In this document: positions 1 through 9,718 of the stretch, piece by piece | Position numbering within the stretch: position 1 is the first letter of the stretch | Layout of the letters: each line of letters begins with the position of its first letter | Source of the DNA: Flavobacterium fluvii | Lineage (GTDB): Bacteria; Bacteroidota; Bacteroidia; Flavobacteriales; Flavobacteriaceae | NCBI RefSeq assembly: GCF_900129545.1 | Contig: NZ_FQWB01000001.1 | Span: forward strand, 124,001-188,000 | Length of the DNA: 64,000 nucleotides | Direction: 5' to 3' | The notes under the pieces: generated by a model | Database searches by the model: none | Told to the model about the DNA's origin: nothing | The model's input: only the letters and a program-made list of their open reading frames with translations | Position numbers and translations under genes: made by a program

Positions 1-902
1 CGCTTGTCGGCAGCAGCACCAGACAAAGTCATATTCGCTTCCAATTGGAAATGACGAGAGATTTTTTTGCTCCCTTGTGATCCTTGAGGAATTCTTCCTT
101 TAGCATAACCTGAATCGTAGCTACCACCTTGCCAATCTCCAAGGAAATCTGCACCAACAGAAACAATTAGGGATGCTTTTGAAAAGTCGTAATCAACCAA
201 AGCTCTTTCACCGTACACAGCTTCGAATGCATCCAAAGCTTCTGATTCAGAAACCGCATCGTAGATAACGTGTTTTGCATTTGGATTTTTTCCAATAAAC
301 TCAGCTATCAACTTTTCAGTCGATGGACTTGCCAATGTATTGGTCAAAAGAACAACTTGCCCTCCTTTAGCTTTGGCTTCAGCCAAACTTGATTTAATTT
401 TTGAATCAACATCAACCCAAGAAGCAGGCTTACCAGCAATTTTTGGCTCTTTCAAACGCATACTGTCATACAATGACAATATAGACGCATGGATTCTGGC
501 ATTGGCCGAAAACTTGGCTCCTTCAATGGTGTTGTTGTCTATTTTAATAGGACGACCTTCACGTGTTTTTACTAAAAGGTTGGCAAAATCAAAACCATCA
601 AAAACAGAAGTTGCATAATAATCTGCAACTCCAGGAATGATTTGTTCCGGTTGTACTACATAAGGTATCGACATGTGCACAGGACCTTCGCAAGCTGCAA
701 GCGTAGCTGCCGCAGTACTAAATCCAACGTACTTTAAAAAATCACGACGTGATGTTGATGAAGATGCCAAAGCACCATTGTTTCCTAAAAACTCGTCAGT
801 AGGAATTTCTTCAACAAATTCGTTATTTTTAAGCGCCTCAACAATAGAACTATTTCCGTCTAGTTCTTCAACACTTTTCCAGTATTTTTTGTTTGATGAC
901 AT
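1..902 (-). CDS. actB: Alternative complex III iron-sulfur/molybdopterin-like subunit ActB, N-terminal part
   Basis: Truncated by the window edge: 300 codons from the ATG at 902, no stop. The family ActB is the large membrane-associated subunit of alternative complex III, a quinol oxidase that replaces cytochrome bc1 in many Bacteroidota; it joins a molybdopterin-oxidoreductase-like domain to an iron-sulfur domain. Visible here: a cytoplasmic-looking N-terminus, a Tat-type motif SRRDFLK at residues 51-57, then a small-residue stretch ending in Cys71 that resembles a lipobox, so the protein is probably Tat-exported. The following region matches the start of the molybdopterin-like domain. It lies 35 bp downstream of actA on the same strand, the usual act order. 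The iron-sulfur domain lies outside the window. Confidence 0.88.
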   Translation of the reverse strand, partial: MSSNKKYWKSVEELDGNSSIVEALKNNEFVEEIPTDEFLGNNGALASSSTSRRDFLKYVGFSTAAATLAACEGPVHMSIPYVVQPEQIIPGVADYYATSVFDGFDFANLLVKTREGRPIKIDNNTIEGAKFSANARIHASILSLYDSMRLKEPKIAGKPASWVDVDSKIKSSLAEAKAKGGQVVLLTNTLASPSTEKLIAEFIGKNPNAKHVIYDAVSESEALDAFEAVYGERALVDYDFSKASLIVSVGADFLGDWQGGSYDSGYAKGRIPQGSQGSKKISRHFQLEANMTLSGAAADK

Positions 903-937
903 ATTCTATATAAATATTAGCTTCTTAATTATTTTTT

Positions 938-2281
938 TTAATAGTGGCATTTACCACATTCCAATCCTCCCATTTGCGCTGCAGTCAATTTCTCTACACC
1001 GTATTTTTTGGAAAGTTGTTCGTGAATTTTGGCATAATACTCGTTGCCTTCCATTTTAACTTCCGTTTTTCTATGACAATCCACACACCATTTCATGGTC
1101 AATGGAGCAAATTGTTTTTGAATTTCAAAAGTTTCAACCGGTCCGTGACAAGTTTGACACTCAACTCCTGCAACATTAACGTGTTGTGAGTGATTGAAGT
1201 AAACAAAACTTTGCAAATTATGAATACGAACCCATTTTACTGGTTGCGTTTTTCCTGTATATTTCTGGGCATCTTTGTCCCAACCCACAGCTTTGTACAA
1301 CTTAGCTATTTCTCCATCATAGAAAGCTTTTGAATACTCAGCAGTAGCCGTAGTATCCGAAACTTCAGAAATATTTTTATGACAGTTCATACAAACATTC
1401 AACGAAGGAATACCTGCAGTTTTTCCAACTCTAGCTGCCGAGTGACAGTAGTTACAGTTGATTCCATTGCTTCCGGCGTGAATTCTATGAGAATAATGAA
1501 TTGGCTGAATTGGCGCATATTCTTGGTCATTTCCAACCTGCATCAAGTATCCATAAACAAAATACCCACTGGCCAACAACAAGAATATAGAAGTAACCAA
1601 TACTAAAAATTGATTTTTAACGAATGCTTTCCAAATTGGCAAAGTTGGTTCTTTTGGAGCAACATTGATTCCATTGGCAGCAGCCACTTTTCTCAAAACA
1701 TTGTTCACCAAGAACAACATCACGATTAGTATCGCCATTACCAAAGTCAATGCACCTAGAATAACGTTATTCGAAACTCCTCCTTCATTAGCATCAGCAC
1801 CAGGAACTTTTTCTCCTGCAGCTGGAGCAGTTGCAGCCGCCGCTTTAGGCTCTGAGGTATAAGCAATAATGTTGTCAATGTCAGCTTCCGACAATTGCGG
1901 AAAAGAAGTCATTGGCACCTTGTTGTTTTCTTCAAAAACTTTTACAGCCGCAGCATCACCAGATTTGATTAAATCCCCACTGTTGTGAATCCATTTGTAA
2001 AGCCACGCTTTATCATGTTTACCACTGATACCTCTAAGAGCCGGCCCAGTTGCTTTTGCGTCCAATTTATGACAAGCGGCACAATTGGTATTGAAAAGGT
2101 CTTTCCCTTTTACAGGATCTCCAGCCGTTGCAGCCGCAGGTGCTGCAGTTTCCGCTGCCGGAGCAGCAGTTGCCGCTGGAGCAGCATCTTGTGCAAATGA
2201 ACTCAAGGACAAAGTCAGCATCAAAGCCACGCTCAAATATAATCTCCTTGTAATCGAATTATGGTCACCCATCTTTTTCAT
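938..2281 (-). CDS. actA: Alternative complex III multiheme cytochrome c subunit (ActA-type, fused to a monoheme cytochrome c)
   Basis: 447 aa. Carries electrons in alternative complex III on the periplasmic side of the inner membrane. A hydrophobic stretch at residues 13-30 looks like a signal peptide, followed by an Ala/Pro-rich linker. The first cytochrome c domain has one CXXCH (C67-H71). A transmembrane helix lies near 172-196 and a second near 225-247. The C-terminal part has five more CXXCH sites, at C276, C297, C375, C399 and C442, the pentaheme pattern of ActA. The family ActA is usually described as pentaheme, so the extra N-terminal monoheme domain looks like a fusion that may replace the separate monoheme subunit. 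First gene of the act operon in this window. Start at 2281; the Met at codon 4 is an alternative. Confidence 0.9.
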   Translation of the reverse strand: MKKMGDHNSITRRLYLSVALMLTLSLSSFAQDAAPAATAAPAAETAAPAAATAGDPVKGKDLFNTNCAACHKLDAKATGPALRGISGKHDKAWLYKWIHNSGDLIKSGDAAAVKVFEENNKVPMTSFPQLSEADIDNIIAYTSEPKAAAATAPAAGEKVPGADANEGGVSNNVILGALTLVMAILIVMLFLVNNVLRKVAAANGINVAPKEPTLPIWKAFVKNQFLVLVTSIFLLLASGYFVYGYLMQVGNDQEYAPIQPIHYSHRIHAGSNGINCNYCHSAARVGKTAGIPSLNVCMNCHKNISEVSDTTATAEYSKAFYDGEIAKLYKAVGWDKDAQKYTGKTQPVKWVRIHNLQSFVYFNHSQHVNVAGVECQTCHGPVETFEIQKQFAPLTMKWCVDCHRKTEVKMEGNEYYAKIHEQLSKKYGVEKLTAAQMGGLECGKCHY

Positions 2282-2321
2282 ATAGTATAGTAATTATCTA
2301 CAATATTGATATGATTTTTTT

Positions 2322-2329
2322 CAAATATA
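2322..2329 (-). promoter_or_regulatory. Probable -7 element of the act operon
   Basis: On the minus strand this reads TATATTTG, a match to the Bacteroidota -7 consensus TAnnTTTG, 41 bp before the actA start. No TTG lies at the normal -33 spacing. A second match, TATTTTTG, lies at 2365-2372. Confidence 0.45.
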
Positions 2330-2469
2330 AAATATGACAAAAATCACTTTTTTAAAATATGCGACAAAAATACACTTTAAGAACTATTCTCAAAACCTTA
2401 AAATAGTCTTAAATATAATTTATATTCATTCTAAATAATTATTGCGTTTTAGTTTTAATCATTAAACAC

Positions 2470-2477
2470 TATTTTTG
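2470..2477 (+). promoter_or_regulatory. Probable -7 element of the SPOR-protein gene
   Basis: TATTTTTG matches TAnnTTTG. A TTG lies at 2442-2444, 25 bp upstream, slightly beyond the usual 17-23 bp. The leader to the ATG at 2496 would be only about 12 nt, typical for this phylum. Confidence 0.5.
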
Positions 2478-2495
2478 CATAAAAACAATCAGATT

Positions 2496-2885
2496 ATGAG
2501 AAATCTAGCCCCAAAAAAAATAATTTTATCCGCTTTATTATTAGTTGCTTTATCGCCAAAAATGAAGGCACAGGATCAAAATTCCTCGATTAGTCAAGAT
2601 CCAAAATTCGAACAATTATTGAACGAAAAGAGAAAAATAAACACTTCTCTTACAGTAAATGATTCCTATAAAATTCAAATTTATAGTGGAGGCAGTGAAA
2701 ACGCCAAAAAAACACTAACCGAGTTCAAGCAAGAATTCAAGGATCTTGACGCTACCATTGTTTTCAACACACCTAATTATAAGATATGGATTGGCAGTTT
2801 CAAAACCCGCATCGAGGCCGAAAAGAATTTGGTCAACATCAAGGATAGATACAAAAATGTGCTTCTGATAAAACCCAGTAGATAA
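2496..2885 (+). CDS. Exported SPOR-domain protein
   Basis: 129 aa. The ATG at 2496 is chosen over an upstream TTG because the likely promoter -7 box overlaps that TTG and a signal peptide begins at the ATG (residues about 1-25). Residues about 55-128 form a SPOR (sporulation-related repeat) domain, with the pattern YKIQIYSG ... YKIWIGSF ... A..NL. SPOR domains bind peptidoglycan with stripped stem peptides, often at division sites, so the protein probably acts in the periplasm. Single-gene unit followed by a terminator at 2951. Exact role unknown. Confidence 0.85.
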   Translation: MRNLAPKKIILSALLLVALSPKMKAQDQNSSISQDPKFEQLLNEKRKINTSLTVNDSYKIQIYSGGSENAKKTLTEFKQEFKDLDATIVFNTPNYKIWIGSFKTRIEAEKNLVNIKDRYKNVLLIKPSR

Positions 2886-2950
2886 TTCTCAACGAAACTC
2901 CTGCGGATTTGGAATAATTACCAGAATTTAGGGAAATTACTTTATATAAA

Positions 2951-2977
2951 AACCGGGTCAATTGACCCGGTTTTTTG
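2951..2977 (+). terminator. Rho-independent terminator after the SPOR gene
   Basis: A perfect 22-bp palindrome (AACCGGGTCA and its complement) followed by T6. It lies 65 bp after the stop codon. Confidence 0.85.
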
Positions 2978-3193
2978 TTGTTTTGACTTGTTGTTTGCTC
3001 TTGTTAATGGTACGGAATAAAATCACAACCTATGTATAATGAGATATTTAGTTCATTTACAAACTATCTGGATTATAAATTTTTTATTATATTTGGTAAG
3101 TAAAAACCAGACTTTTTTGCAACCTTTCTCATTTGAAGTTTTTTTTCACAAATCAAACGGCAGTATTTCAATCACTATTTAAAACCAAAGAAT
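2978..3193 (+). promoter_or_regulatory. Upstream region of the porin gene with a possible -7 box at 3088-3095
   Basis: No gene seen in this stretch. TATATTTG at 3088-3095 matches the -7 consensus but no -33 TTG lies at the right distance, so the start point about 95 nt before the ATG is a guess. Confidence 0.3.
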
Positions 3194-4459
3194 ATGATAA
3201 AAACAAGATACGCTTCACTGATTATTTTATTATTTTCCTTTAGTCTTACCGCCCAAAACACCGAAGCCGACAAAACTATGGAAATCTTTGGTTTCATAAT
3301 GATGGATTCGGGCTATGATTTTGGAAGAATAAATCCCGATTGGTATGACACGATGCGTCCCACTCAAATTTTGGACAAAGACGGGAATGAATACCAAAGC
3401 CAAGGCGCCTTTTTTATGAGCGTAAGACAAACTACATTTGGAATAAAGAACTATTTGGACACACCAATGGGACAAATCAAAACACATTTTGAATTTGATT
3501 TATTTGGGATGGGAAAAGAAGCGGGAAACACAGCTTTTCGCCTAAAACACGCTTATGCCGAATTGGGTAAATTTGGAGCAGGACAAACCAACAGTTTGTA
3601 TACCGATACAGACGTATATCCAAACATAGTAGAGTTTATGGGGCCTAATGCCTTGCCTTTCCTTCGAAATGTACAAGTACGCTACACCCCGATTTCAAAC
3701 CAAAACCATTCGTTGGCAATTGCCATTGAGCGGCCAGGAGCCACAGCCGACCAAGGCCAATATGGAAAAGACTTTACCTATACGACATTGCTTGACAATA
3801 TTAAACCTAGATTTTCAGTACCCGATTTAACGGCAGAATACCGATACAGCAGTACTTGGGGATATTTGGAATTGGCCGGTATCGTTCGAAGCATGAAATG
3901 GGAAGACCACAACACCGATCAATATGACTTGACGGGCAGTGCCGTGGGATGGGGTTTGAGCTTATCAACTCGATTAAAAGTATGCGAAAAAATAATTTTT
4001 CATGGAGCATTCACCACAGGTGCCGGTATCCAGAATTACATGAATGACGCGGATGCAGATGTTGGAATCAAAAGACAATATGACAACCCAAAAGCCCCCA
4101 TAAAGGGAGTTGCCATTCCGATGGTGGGAGTGGTTACCTATTTTGACATTAATTGGAGTGAAAAACTTAGTTCGGCCATTGGATATTCGATACTGAACAA
4201 CACCACCACCGAAGCGCAATTATCAACTGCCTATAAAAAGGGACAATATGCCAGTGTGAATCTTTTGTATTCCCCTGTCAAAGATTGCATTTTGGGTCCC
4301 GAATTGCAATGGGGAATGAGAGACAACAATGACTTTGGAGGCGATCCACAATTCAATCTTCCCGCTGCGAAAGGCAATAGCGGAAACGACGTGAAAATTC
4401 AGTTTTCATTTAGATATTCCTTCAACAATGCTTTTTACAAAAACAAATATCCAAGCTAA
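3194..4459 (+). CDS. DcaP-like outer membrane porin
   Basis: 421 aa. The signal peptide ends near AQ at residues 20-21. The mature N-terminus has a motif of the DcaP-like trimeric porins (EIFGFIMMDSGYDFGRINP, then W.DTMRPTQ). The rest is alternating beta strand with many aromatic girdle residues, ending in an aromatic-rich last strand (FSFRYSF). Members form trimeric channels for anionic solutes in the outer membrane; the substrate here is unknown. It stands alone between two terminators, so context does not narrow the substrate. Confidence 0.8.
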   Translation: MIKTRYASLIILLFSFSLTAQNTEADKTMEIFGFIMMDSGYDFGRINPDWYDTMRPTQILDKDGNEYQSQGAFFMSVRQTTFGIKNYLDTPMGQIKTHFEFDLFGMGKEAGNTAFRLKHAYAELGKFGAGQTNSLYTDTDVYPNIVEFMGPNALPFLRNVQVRYTPISNQNHSLAIAIERPGATADQGQYGKDFTYTTLLDNIKPRFSVPDLTAEYRYSSTWGYLELAGIVRSMKWEDHNTDQYDLTGSAVGWGLSLSTRLKVCEKIIFHGAFTTGAGIQNYMNDADADVGIKRQYDNPKAPIKGVAIPMVGVVTYFDINWSEKLSSAIGYSILNNTTTEAQLSTAYKKGQYASVNLLYSPVKDCILGPELQWGMRDNNDFGGDPQFNLPAAKGNSGNDVKIQFSFRYSFNNAFYKNKYPS

Positions 4460-4628
4460 AGAAACAAACTATTGTTTTCTTGACAATTGTCAATGCATTG
4501 GCAACAACATATTTTTGATTCAGCCTTGTAAAATCTATCCAACCTACCGCCCTGTTGACTACAAGACAAAGCTCATCAATTGTTGTGGTTTTGTTTTGTT
4601 GACATTTCCTTTTTTGTTTAAAGACACA

Positions 4629-4666
4629 AAAAAAGCTATACACTTTTATGGTATAACTTTTTCTAG
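4629..4666 (+). terminator. Possible terminator of the porin gene
   Basis: An 11-bp inverted repeat (AAAAGCTATAC against GTATAACTTTT, one mismatch) with an 8-nt loop followed by TTC, about 170 bp after the stop codon. The interval 4460-4628 shows no convincing gene; a short plus-strand ORF there overlaps the porin end and resembles no family. Confidence 0.45.
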
Positions 4667-4714
4667 TGAAACAATTTCCAATTCACGTCTAGCTCAATAT
4701 AAATAGCCCTAAAA

Positions 4715-4742
4715 ACAAAAAAATCCCGATTGCTCGGGATTT
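4715..4742 (-). terminator. Terminator of the rimP-nusA-infB operon
   Basis: A 9-bp stem (AAATCCCGA with its complement) with a 4-nt loop. Read on the minus strand it is followed by a T-rich tract, 22 bp after the infB stop. Confidence 0.8.
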
Positions 4743-4763
4743 CTTATAAACTATATCAAAATT

Positions 4764-7658
4764 TTATTTCAATTTCTTTTTGATGGCCACTTCGTGGAAA
4801 GCTTCGATAACGTCTCTTTCTTCGATGTCGTTGTATCCTTTTATTTGAATACCACAATCGTAACCTTTGGCTACTTCTTTCACGTCGTCTTTGAAACGTT
4901 TCAATGCAATAAGCTCACCTGTGTGAACCACCACACCTTCACGAATGATCCTGATTTTGGCATTTCTGGCAATTTTACCATCCATAACCATACATCCTGC
5001 AATTGTACCCACTTTAGAAATTTTGAACAACTCCCTAACTTCTGCAGTACCCAGAACTTCTTCTTTCATTTCAGGAGCAAGCATTCCTTCCATTGCATCT
5101 TTCAAGTCGTCGATAGCCGCATAGATAATAGAGTAATAACGGATATCGATTTCTTCTTTATCGGCTAATTGTCTAGCATTTCCAGCAGGACGAACATTAA
5201 ATCCAATAATGATAGCATCAGAAGCAGAAGCCAACATTACGTCAGTTTCAGTAATGGCTCCAACACCTTTATGAATAATATTGATTTGAATTTCTTCTGT
5301 AGATAATTTAGAGAACGAATCAGACAAGGCTTCAACAGAACCATCCACATCCCCTTTAAGGATGATGTTCAGTTCTTTAAATTGACCCAATGCAATTCTA
5401 CGTCCAATTTCATCCAACGTAATATGACGTTGCGTACGAACTGATTGTTCACGCATCAATTGAGAACGTTTGGCTGCAATTTGTTTTGCTTCTTTTTCAT
5501 CTTCAAAAACATTGAACTTGTCACCTGCAGTTGCAGCTCCGTCCAATCCTAAAACAGATACTGGAGTTGAAGGCCCGGCTTCTTTAACAATGTTTCCTCT
5601 TTCATCGTGCATGGCTTTAATCTTGCCATGATGTTTTCCAGCCAACATGTAATCCCCAATTTTCAGGGTTCCGTGTTGTACTAATATGGTAGAAACATAT
5701 CCTTTTCCTTTATCCAAGAAAGCTTCAACGACAGTTCCTTGAGCAGCTTTGTTTGGATTGGATTTCAAGTCAAGAATTTCTGCTTCCAACAATACTTTTT
5801 CCAATAAATCTTTTACACCTGTTCCTACTTTCGCAGAAATATCATGCGATTGAATTTTTCCTCCCCAATCTTCAACAAGCAAATTCATACCTGCCAGTTT
5901 TTCCTTGATTTTCTCAACATTGGCATTCGGCTTGTCAATTTTGTTGATAGCGAATATAATTGGCACATTTGCAGCTTGAGCGTGAGAAATGGCTTCTTTG
6001 GTTTGTGGCATGATGTCATCATCCGCAGCCACCACAATAATGGCAATATCTGTAACTTGAGCTCCACGAGCACGCATTGCGGTAAACGCTTCGTGACCCG
6101 GTGTATCCAAGAAAGCTATTTTTTGACCATTATCCAATGTCACTCCATAGGCCCCAATGTGTTGGGTAATTCCTCCTGATTCACCAGCGATAACATTTTC
6201 TTTACGGATATAATCCAGTAAAGATGTTTTTCCGTGATCGACGTGACCCATTACGGTTACGATAGGCGCCCTGAAAACTAGATCTTCTTCTTTATCCTCA
6301 ACAACTTGAATGGCTTCTTCAATGTCAACGGTAATGAATTCTACTTCATATCCAAATTCATCGGCAACAATTGTTAATGTTTCTGCATCCAAACGTTGGT
6401 TTTGTGTAACCATGATTCCAAGTGACATACAAGTTCCAATCACTTTGGTAATTGGCACATCCATCATGATGGCAATTTCTCCAACGGTTACAAACTCGGT
6501 AACTTTTATGGTTTTACTGCCTTCATCCAATGCTCTTTGCTCGTCATCGGATTTTTGACGGTGTGTGTCTCTTTTATCTCTTCTGTATTTAGCCGCTTTA
6601 GATTTACCACCTTTTCCTTGTAGTTTTTCTAAAGTCTCTCTAATTTGATTTTTTACTTCCTCTTCTGTAGGCTCCACTTTGGCAACAATGGCAGGTCTAG
6701 CTCCTTTTACGAAACCAGGTCTAGCACCTCTGTTGGCATTGAAACCTCCACCTCCTGTATTAGGAGTGATTTTGTTTGGATTTGGAGCACCCGGAACTCC
6801 AGGAGTCGCAGGCGGTCTTGGCGCACCCGGTTTTGGGGCAATCCTTTTTCGTTTATTCTTGTTGGCACTATTAGCTGCACTACCAGGAGCTCCAGGAACA
6901 CCAGGTTTATTTGGCGTAATTTTAGGATCTTCTTTTTTCTTCTTCGGTTTATTGAACTGGGATAAATCAATTACTTGTCCCGTCAAAGTAGCACCTGAAA
7001 GTTTTTGGTATTGTGTCGTGATAGATTCTTCAACAGCCGGCGCATCAACAACTGGAGTTGCTTCGACTTTTGGAGTTGCTGCTTTAGGCGCTGGAACCAC
7101 GGCTTCAACTTTAGCTTCTTTTATCTCTGCAACAGGTTTTTTAGCCTCTTTGCTTTCAACGGCAATTTTCTCTTGAACAGGTTCTTTTTGTACTGGTTTT
7201 TCTTGTTGAACCGGTTTATCTTGTTGAATTTTTTCAACAGGAATTTCCTTTTTCTCAACAGCTGCCGGAGGAGGAACTACTACTGGTTTCTTAGGATTAA
7301 GATCAATGTTCCCAACAAGGGTTGGACCTGTTACTGTAGCTCTCGCTTTAATAACTTCTTGGCTTCTTAACCTTTCTTCGTCTTGTTTGCGTTTGTCTTC
7401 GATTTCTTTTTCACGTTCAATACGCAAAGCTTCTTTCTCTTTTCTTTTCTCTTCTCCTACTTCTTTTGAAGCTTCTTTATTGCCCTTATCGCCCGCAAAC
7501 TGACCGCACAAAACATTGTATACGTCGTCAGAAATTTTTGTGTTGGGGTTGGATTCAACAACAATCCCCTTATCTTTTAGATAATCCACAGCTCTTTCTA
7601 AAGAAATATTCAACTCCCTTAAAACCTTGTTTATTCTAATAATTTTCTCTTCAGACAT
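4764..7658 (-). CDS. infB: Translation initiation factor IF-2
   Basis: 964 aa. GTPase that delivers initiator tRNA to the 30S subunit and promotes subunit joining. An N-terminal IF2_N helix region (residues about 1-55) is followed by a long low-complexity linker rich in Lys, Glu, Pro and Ala (to about 330) typical of Bacteroidota IF-2. The G domain has GHVDHGKT near residue 470, DTPGHEAF near 516 and NKID near 573, all intact; the beta-barrel and C-terminal fMet-tRNA-binding domains follow. Last gene of the rimP-nusA-infB operon, 148 bp after nusA. That gap holds only a weak 5-bp hairpin. The several long plus-strand ORFs opposite the linker come from its repetitive composition. Confidence 0.98.
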   Translation of the reverse strand: MSEEKIIRINKVLRELNISLERAVDYLKDKGIVVESNPNTKISDDVYNVLCGQFAGDKGNKEASKEVGEEKRKEKEALRIEREKEIEDKRKQDEERLRSQEVIKARATVTGPTLVGNIDLNPKKPVVVPPPAAVEKKEIPVEKIQQDKPVQQEKPVQKEPVQEKIAVESKEAKKPVAEIKEAKVEAVVPAPKAATPKVEATPVVDAPAVEESITTQYQKLSGATLTGQVIDLSQFNKPKKKKEDPKITPNKPGVPGAPGSAANSANKNKRKRIAPKPGAPRPPATPGVPGAPNPNKITPNTGGGGFNANRGARPGFVKGARPAIVAKVEPTEEEVKNQIRETLEKLQGKGGKSKAAKYRRDKRDTHRQKSDDEQRALDEGSKTIKVTEFVTVGEIAIMMDVPITKVIGTCMSLGIMVTQNQRLDAETLTIVADEFGYEVEFITVDIEEAIQVVEDKEEDLVFRAPIVTVMGHVDHGKTSLLDYIRKENVIAGESGGITQHIGAYGVTLDNGQKIAFLDTPGHEAFTAMRARGAQVTDIAIIVVAADDDIMPQTKEAISHAQAANVPIIFAINKIDKPNANVEKIKEKLAGMNLLVEDWGGKIQSHDISAKVGTGVKDLLEKVLLEAEILDLKSNPNKAAQGTVVEAFLDKGKGYVSTILVQHGTLKIGDYMLAGKHHGKIKAMHDERGNIVKEAGPSTPVSVLGLDGAATAGDKFNVFEDEKEAKQIAAKRSQLMREQSVRTQRHITLDEIGRRIALGQFKELNIILKGDVDGSVEALSDSFSKLSTEEIQINIIHKGVGAITETDVMLASASDAIIIGFNVRPAGNARQLADKEEIDIRYYSIIYAAIDDLKDAMEGMLAPEMKEEVLGTAEVRELFKISKVGTIAGCMVMDGKIARNAKIRIIREGVVVHTGELIALKRFKDDVKEVAKGYDCGIQIKGYNDIEERDVIEAFHEVAIKKKLK

Positions 7659-7806
7659 AAAACCTTTTTAATATTACCTTATTTTCTCATCCTATGCCCT
7701 CTCAATATTAAGAGGCAACAAGTATGACTTTTTGTTTTCCCCCCTCACACTAACTCTCGATAGGAGAGGAAAAATAAGGTTGAAAATTTATTTACTTTAA
7801 TTCTGA

Positions 7807-9060
7807 CTAACTGTCAAATTCTTCTTTTAGTATTCTCATTACATCCAAAATCGTTTCCTCTTCAAGATCCGTTCTCCTAACCAAATCGTTCACGTCTTGT
7901 TTCAGAATACTTTTTGCGGTATCCAATCCAATTTTTGCAAATTCTTCGATTACCCATTCTTCAATCTCGTCTGAGAACTCTGTTAATTCAACATCGTCAT
8001 CATCCGCAACTGTACCGGCAACATCTCCTTCACGAATAACGTCAAGTTCATAACCTGTCAATTGACCCGCTAATTTAATATTGTGTCCACCTCTACCAAT
8101 TGCTTTAGAAACTTCTTCCAATTTCAAGAAAACTTCAGCTCTTTTTGTTTCTTCATTAATCTTGATGGAAGAAACTTTTGCAGGGCTCAATGCTCTTGTA
8201 ATATACAATTGAATATTGCTGGTATAATTGATGACATCAATATTTTCATTCCCCAACTCACGAACGATACCGTGGATACGAGAACCTTTCATTCCCACAC
8301 AAGCTCCAACTGGATCAATTCTGTCATCATAAGAATCAACGGCTACTTTTGCTTTTTCACCAGGAATTCTCACTACATTTTTTACCATTATAAGTCCGTC
8401 GAAAACCTCTGGAATTTCTTGTTCAAATAATTTCTCCAAGAACTTCTCGGAAGTTCTGGACATAATAATTTGGGGTTTATTTCCTTTTAGCTCAACACTT
8501 TCTATAATTCCACGAACGTTGTCTCCTTTTCTGAAGAAATCCGATGGAATTTGTTTTTCTTTTGGCAAAACAATTTCGTTTCCTTCATCATCCACCAAAA
8601 TCACTACTCTTGGACGAACGTGATGTACTTCTGCAGTATATATTTCACCAATTAAATCTTTAAATTGTTTGTAAAGATTGGTATTGTCATGTTCATGAAT
8701 CTTGGAAATCAAGTTTTGACGCAAGGCCAAAATTGCTCTTCTTCCCAAATCAATCAACTTCACTTCTTCAGAAACCTCTTCTCCAATTTCGAAATCAGGT
8801 TCAATTTTTCTAGCCTCTGTTAATGTAATTTCCAAATGATCTAAATCCAAATCATCGTCAGCAACAATCACTCTTCTTTGCCAGATTTCCATATCCCCTT
8901 TATCAGGATTGATAATAATGTCAAAATTATCATCAGATCCGAATTTTTTCTTCAATGCATTTCTGAATACATCTTCTAATATCGCCATAAGCGTTACACG
9001 ATCAATAAGTTTATCATCTTTAAACTCTGAAAATGAATCGATTAATGCTAAATTTTCCAT
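7807..9060 (-). CDS. nusA: Transcription termination/antitermination factor NusA
   Basis: 417 aa. Binds RNA polymerase and nascent RNA to tune pausing, termination and antitermination. The order is N-terminal RNAP-binding domain (1-about 130), S1 domain (about 130-200), then KH1 and KH2 (about 200-345) with the motif VGACVGMKGSRI and, later, IGRGGHNIKLA, and an acidic C-terminal tail (about 345-417). Length is typical of Bacteroidota NusA, which lacks the long acidic repeats of E. coli. It lies 13 bp after rimP and upstream of infB, the conserved order. Confidence 0.97.
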   Translation of the reverse strand: MENLALIDSFSEFKDDKLIDRVTLMAILEDVFRNALKKKFGSDDNFDIIINPDKGDMEIWQRRVIVADDDLDLDHLEITLTEARKIEPDFEIGEEVSEEVKLIDLGRRAILALRQNLISKIHEHDNTNLYKQFKDLIGEIYTAEVHHVRPRVVILVDDEGNEIVLPKEKQIPSDFFRKGDNVRGIIESVELKGNKPQIIMSRTSEKFLEKLFEQEIPEVFDGLIMVKNVVRIPGEKAKVAVDSYDDRIDPVGACVGMKGSRIHGIVRELGNENIDVINYTSNIQLYITRALSPAKVSSIKINEETKRAEVFLKLEEVSKAIGRGGHNIKLAGQLTGYELDVIREGDVAGTVADDDDVELTEFSDEIEEWVIEEFAKIGLDTAKSILKQDVNDLVRRTDLEEETILDVMRILKEEFDS

Positions 9061-9073
9061 GCCAACTATTTAA

Positions 9074-9538
9074 TTAAAATGTTACTGTAACAATTGCTTC
9101 TTTTATTTCCGTATAAGGTATCTCTTGTCTTTTTTGGACAGTTTCCTTCCCTTTTCCAATTTTTTTCGGCTCTCTGGCTTCCCACGACAAAATTATAAAA
9201 TTATCATTAGCTTCAACCAATTCTGCTTCAATTGTTTGTGTTTCTAATTTTACTATTAGCGTTCTGCCCACGTTTTTCTTGTATTGTCTTACCATTTTTA
9301 ATGGCGAACCCACTCCCACCGAAGCCACTTCTAAAGAAAAATCCTGTTCTTCTCTATCTAAATTATTTTCGATTGCACGACTCACGTCTATACAATCTTG
9401 CAAAATAACTCCATTATCGCCATCTATGTTCACGATGATTTTAAAACTATCGGTTATCGTCAAATCTATGAGGAAAACAGAAGGTTTCTCCAACAATGCC
9501 TGAGTTATTAAATCGTTAACTTTATCCTTAAATGCCAT
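9074..9538 (-). CDS. rimP: Ribosome maturation factor RimP
   Basis: 154 aa. Needed for 30S subunit maturation. The ATG at 9538 gives [11 protein letters not shown]; an in-frame GTG at 9559 is rejected because it falls inside the leader hairpin and the ATG is preceded by a TATAAAAATT start region. The N-terminal alpha/beta domain and the C-terminal SH3-like barrel (about 90-154) match the family, including the conserved stretch around the end of the first domain, [12 protein letters not shown]. First gene of the operon with nusA and infB. Confidence 0.92.
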   Translation of the reverse strand: MAFKDKVNDLITQALLEKPSVFLIDLTITDSFKIIVNIDGDNGVILQDCIDVSRAIENNLDREEQDFSLEVASVGVGSPLKMVRQYKKNVGRTLIVKLETQTIEAELVEANDNFIILSWEAREPKKIGKGKETVQKRQEIPYTEIKEAIVTVTF

Positions 9539-9545
9539 AATTTTT

Positions 9546-9573
9546 ATAAAAAGAGGCACGCATTGCGTGCCTC
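9546..9573 (-). promoter_or_regulatory. Terminator-like hairpin in the rimP-nusA-infB leader (possible attenuator)
   Basis: Perfect 10-bp arms (GAGGCACGCA and its complement) with 1 nt between; a realistic fold is 8 bp with a 5-nt loop. On the minus strand it is followed at once by T5, the form of an intrinsic terminator. It lies between the operon promoter (9603-9630) and the rimP ATG (9538). No minus-strand gene lies upstream to be terminated, so attenuation is the simplest reading. Confidence 0.6.
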
Positions 9574-9602
9574 ATTATCTAGTTTTTTAATAAATAACAG
9601 TG

Positions 9603-9630
9603 CAAATATAGTGTTTTTTTTATAAATCAA
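9603..9630 (-). promoter_or_regulatory. Promoter of rimP-nusA-infB
   Basis: On the minus strand: TTG (9630-9628), 17-bp spacer, TATATTTG (9610-9603). Both boxes match the Bacteroidota sigma consensus. Expected transcript start near 9597, giving a leader of about 60 nt. Confidence 0.7.
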
Positions 9631-9718
9631 AAAATGATTGTTTTTTGATTTATTTTTTTGTAAATTTAATCTCCCTAATTTACCTCCCAGTTCACTAAAT
9701 AATTTAATACTTTTAATT

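Noticed and set aside
4428..4706. 92-codon plus-strand ORF after the porin gene
   Set aside because: Overlaps the porin end, has poor composition and covers the likely terminator.
6645..7370. Several long plus-strand ORFs opposite infB
   Set aside because: They mirror the low-complexity IF-2 linker; their peptides are unusual in composition and have no start region.
9553..9573. The hairpin before rimP as a terminator of the usp gene
   Set aside because: The usp gene runs the other way and starts at 9719; the T-tract lies on the minus strand.
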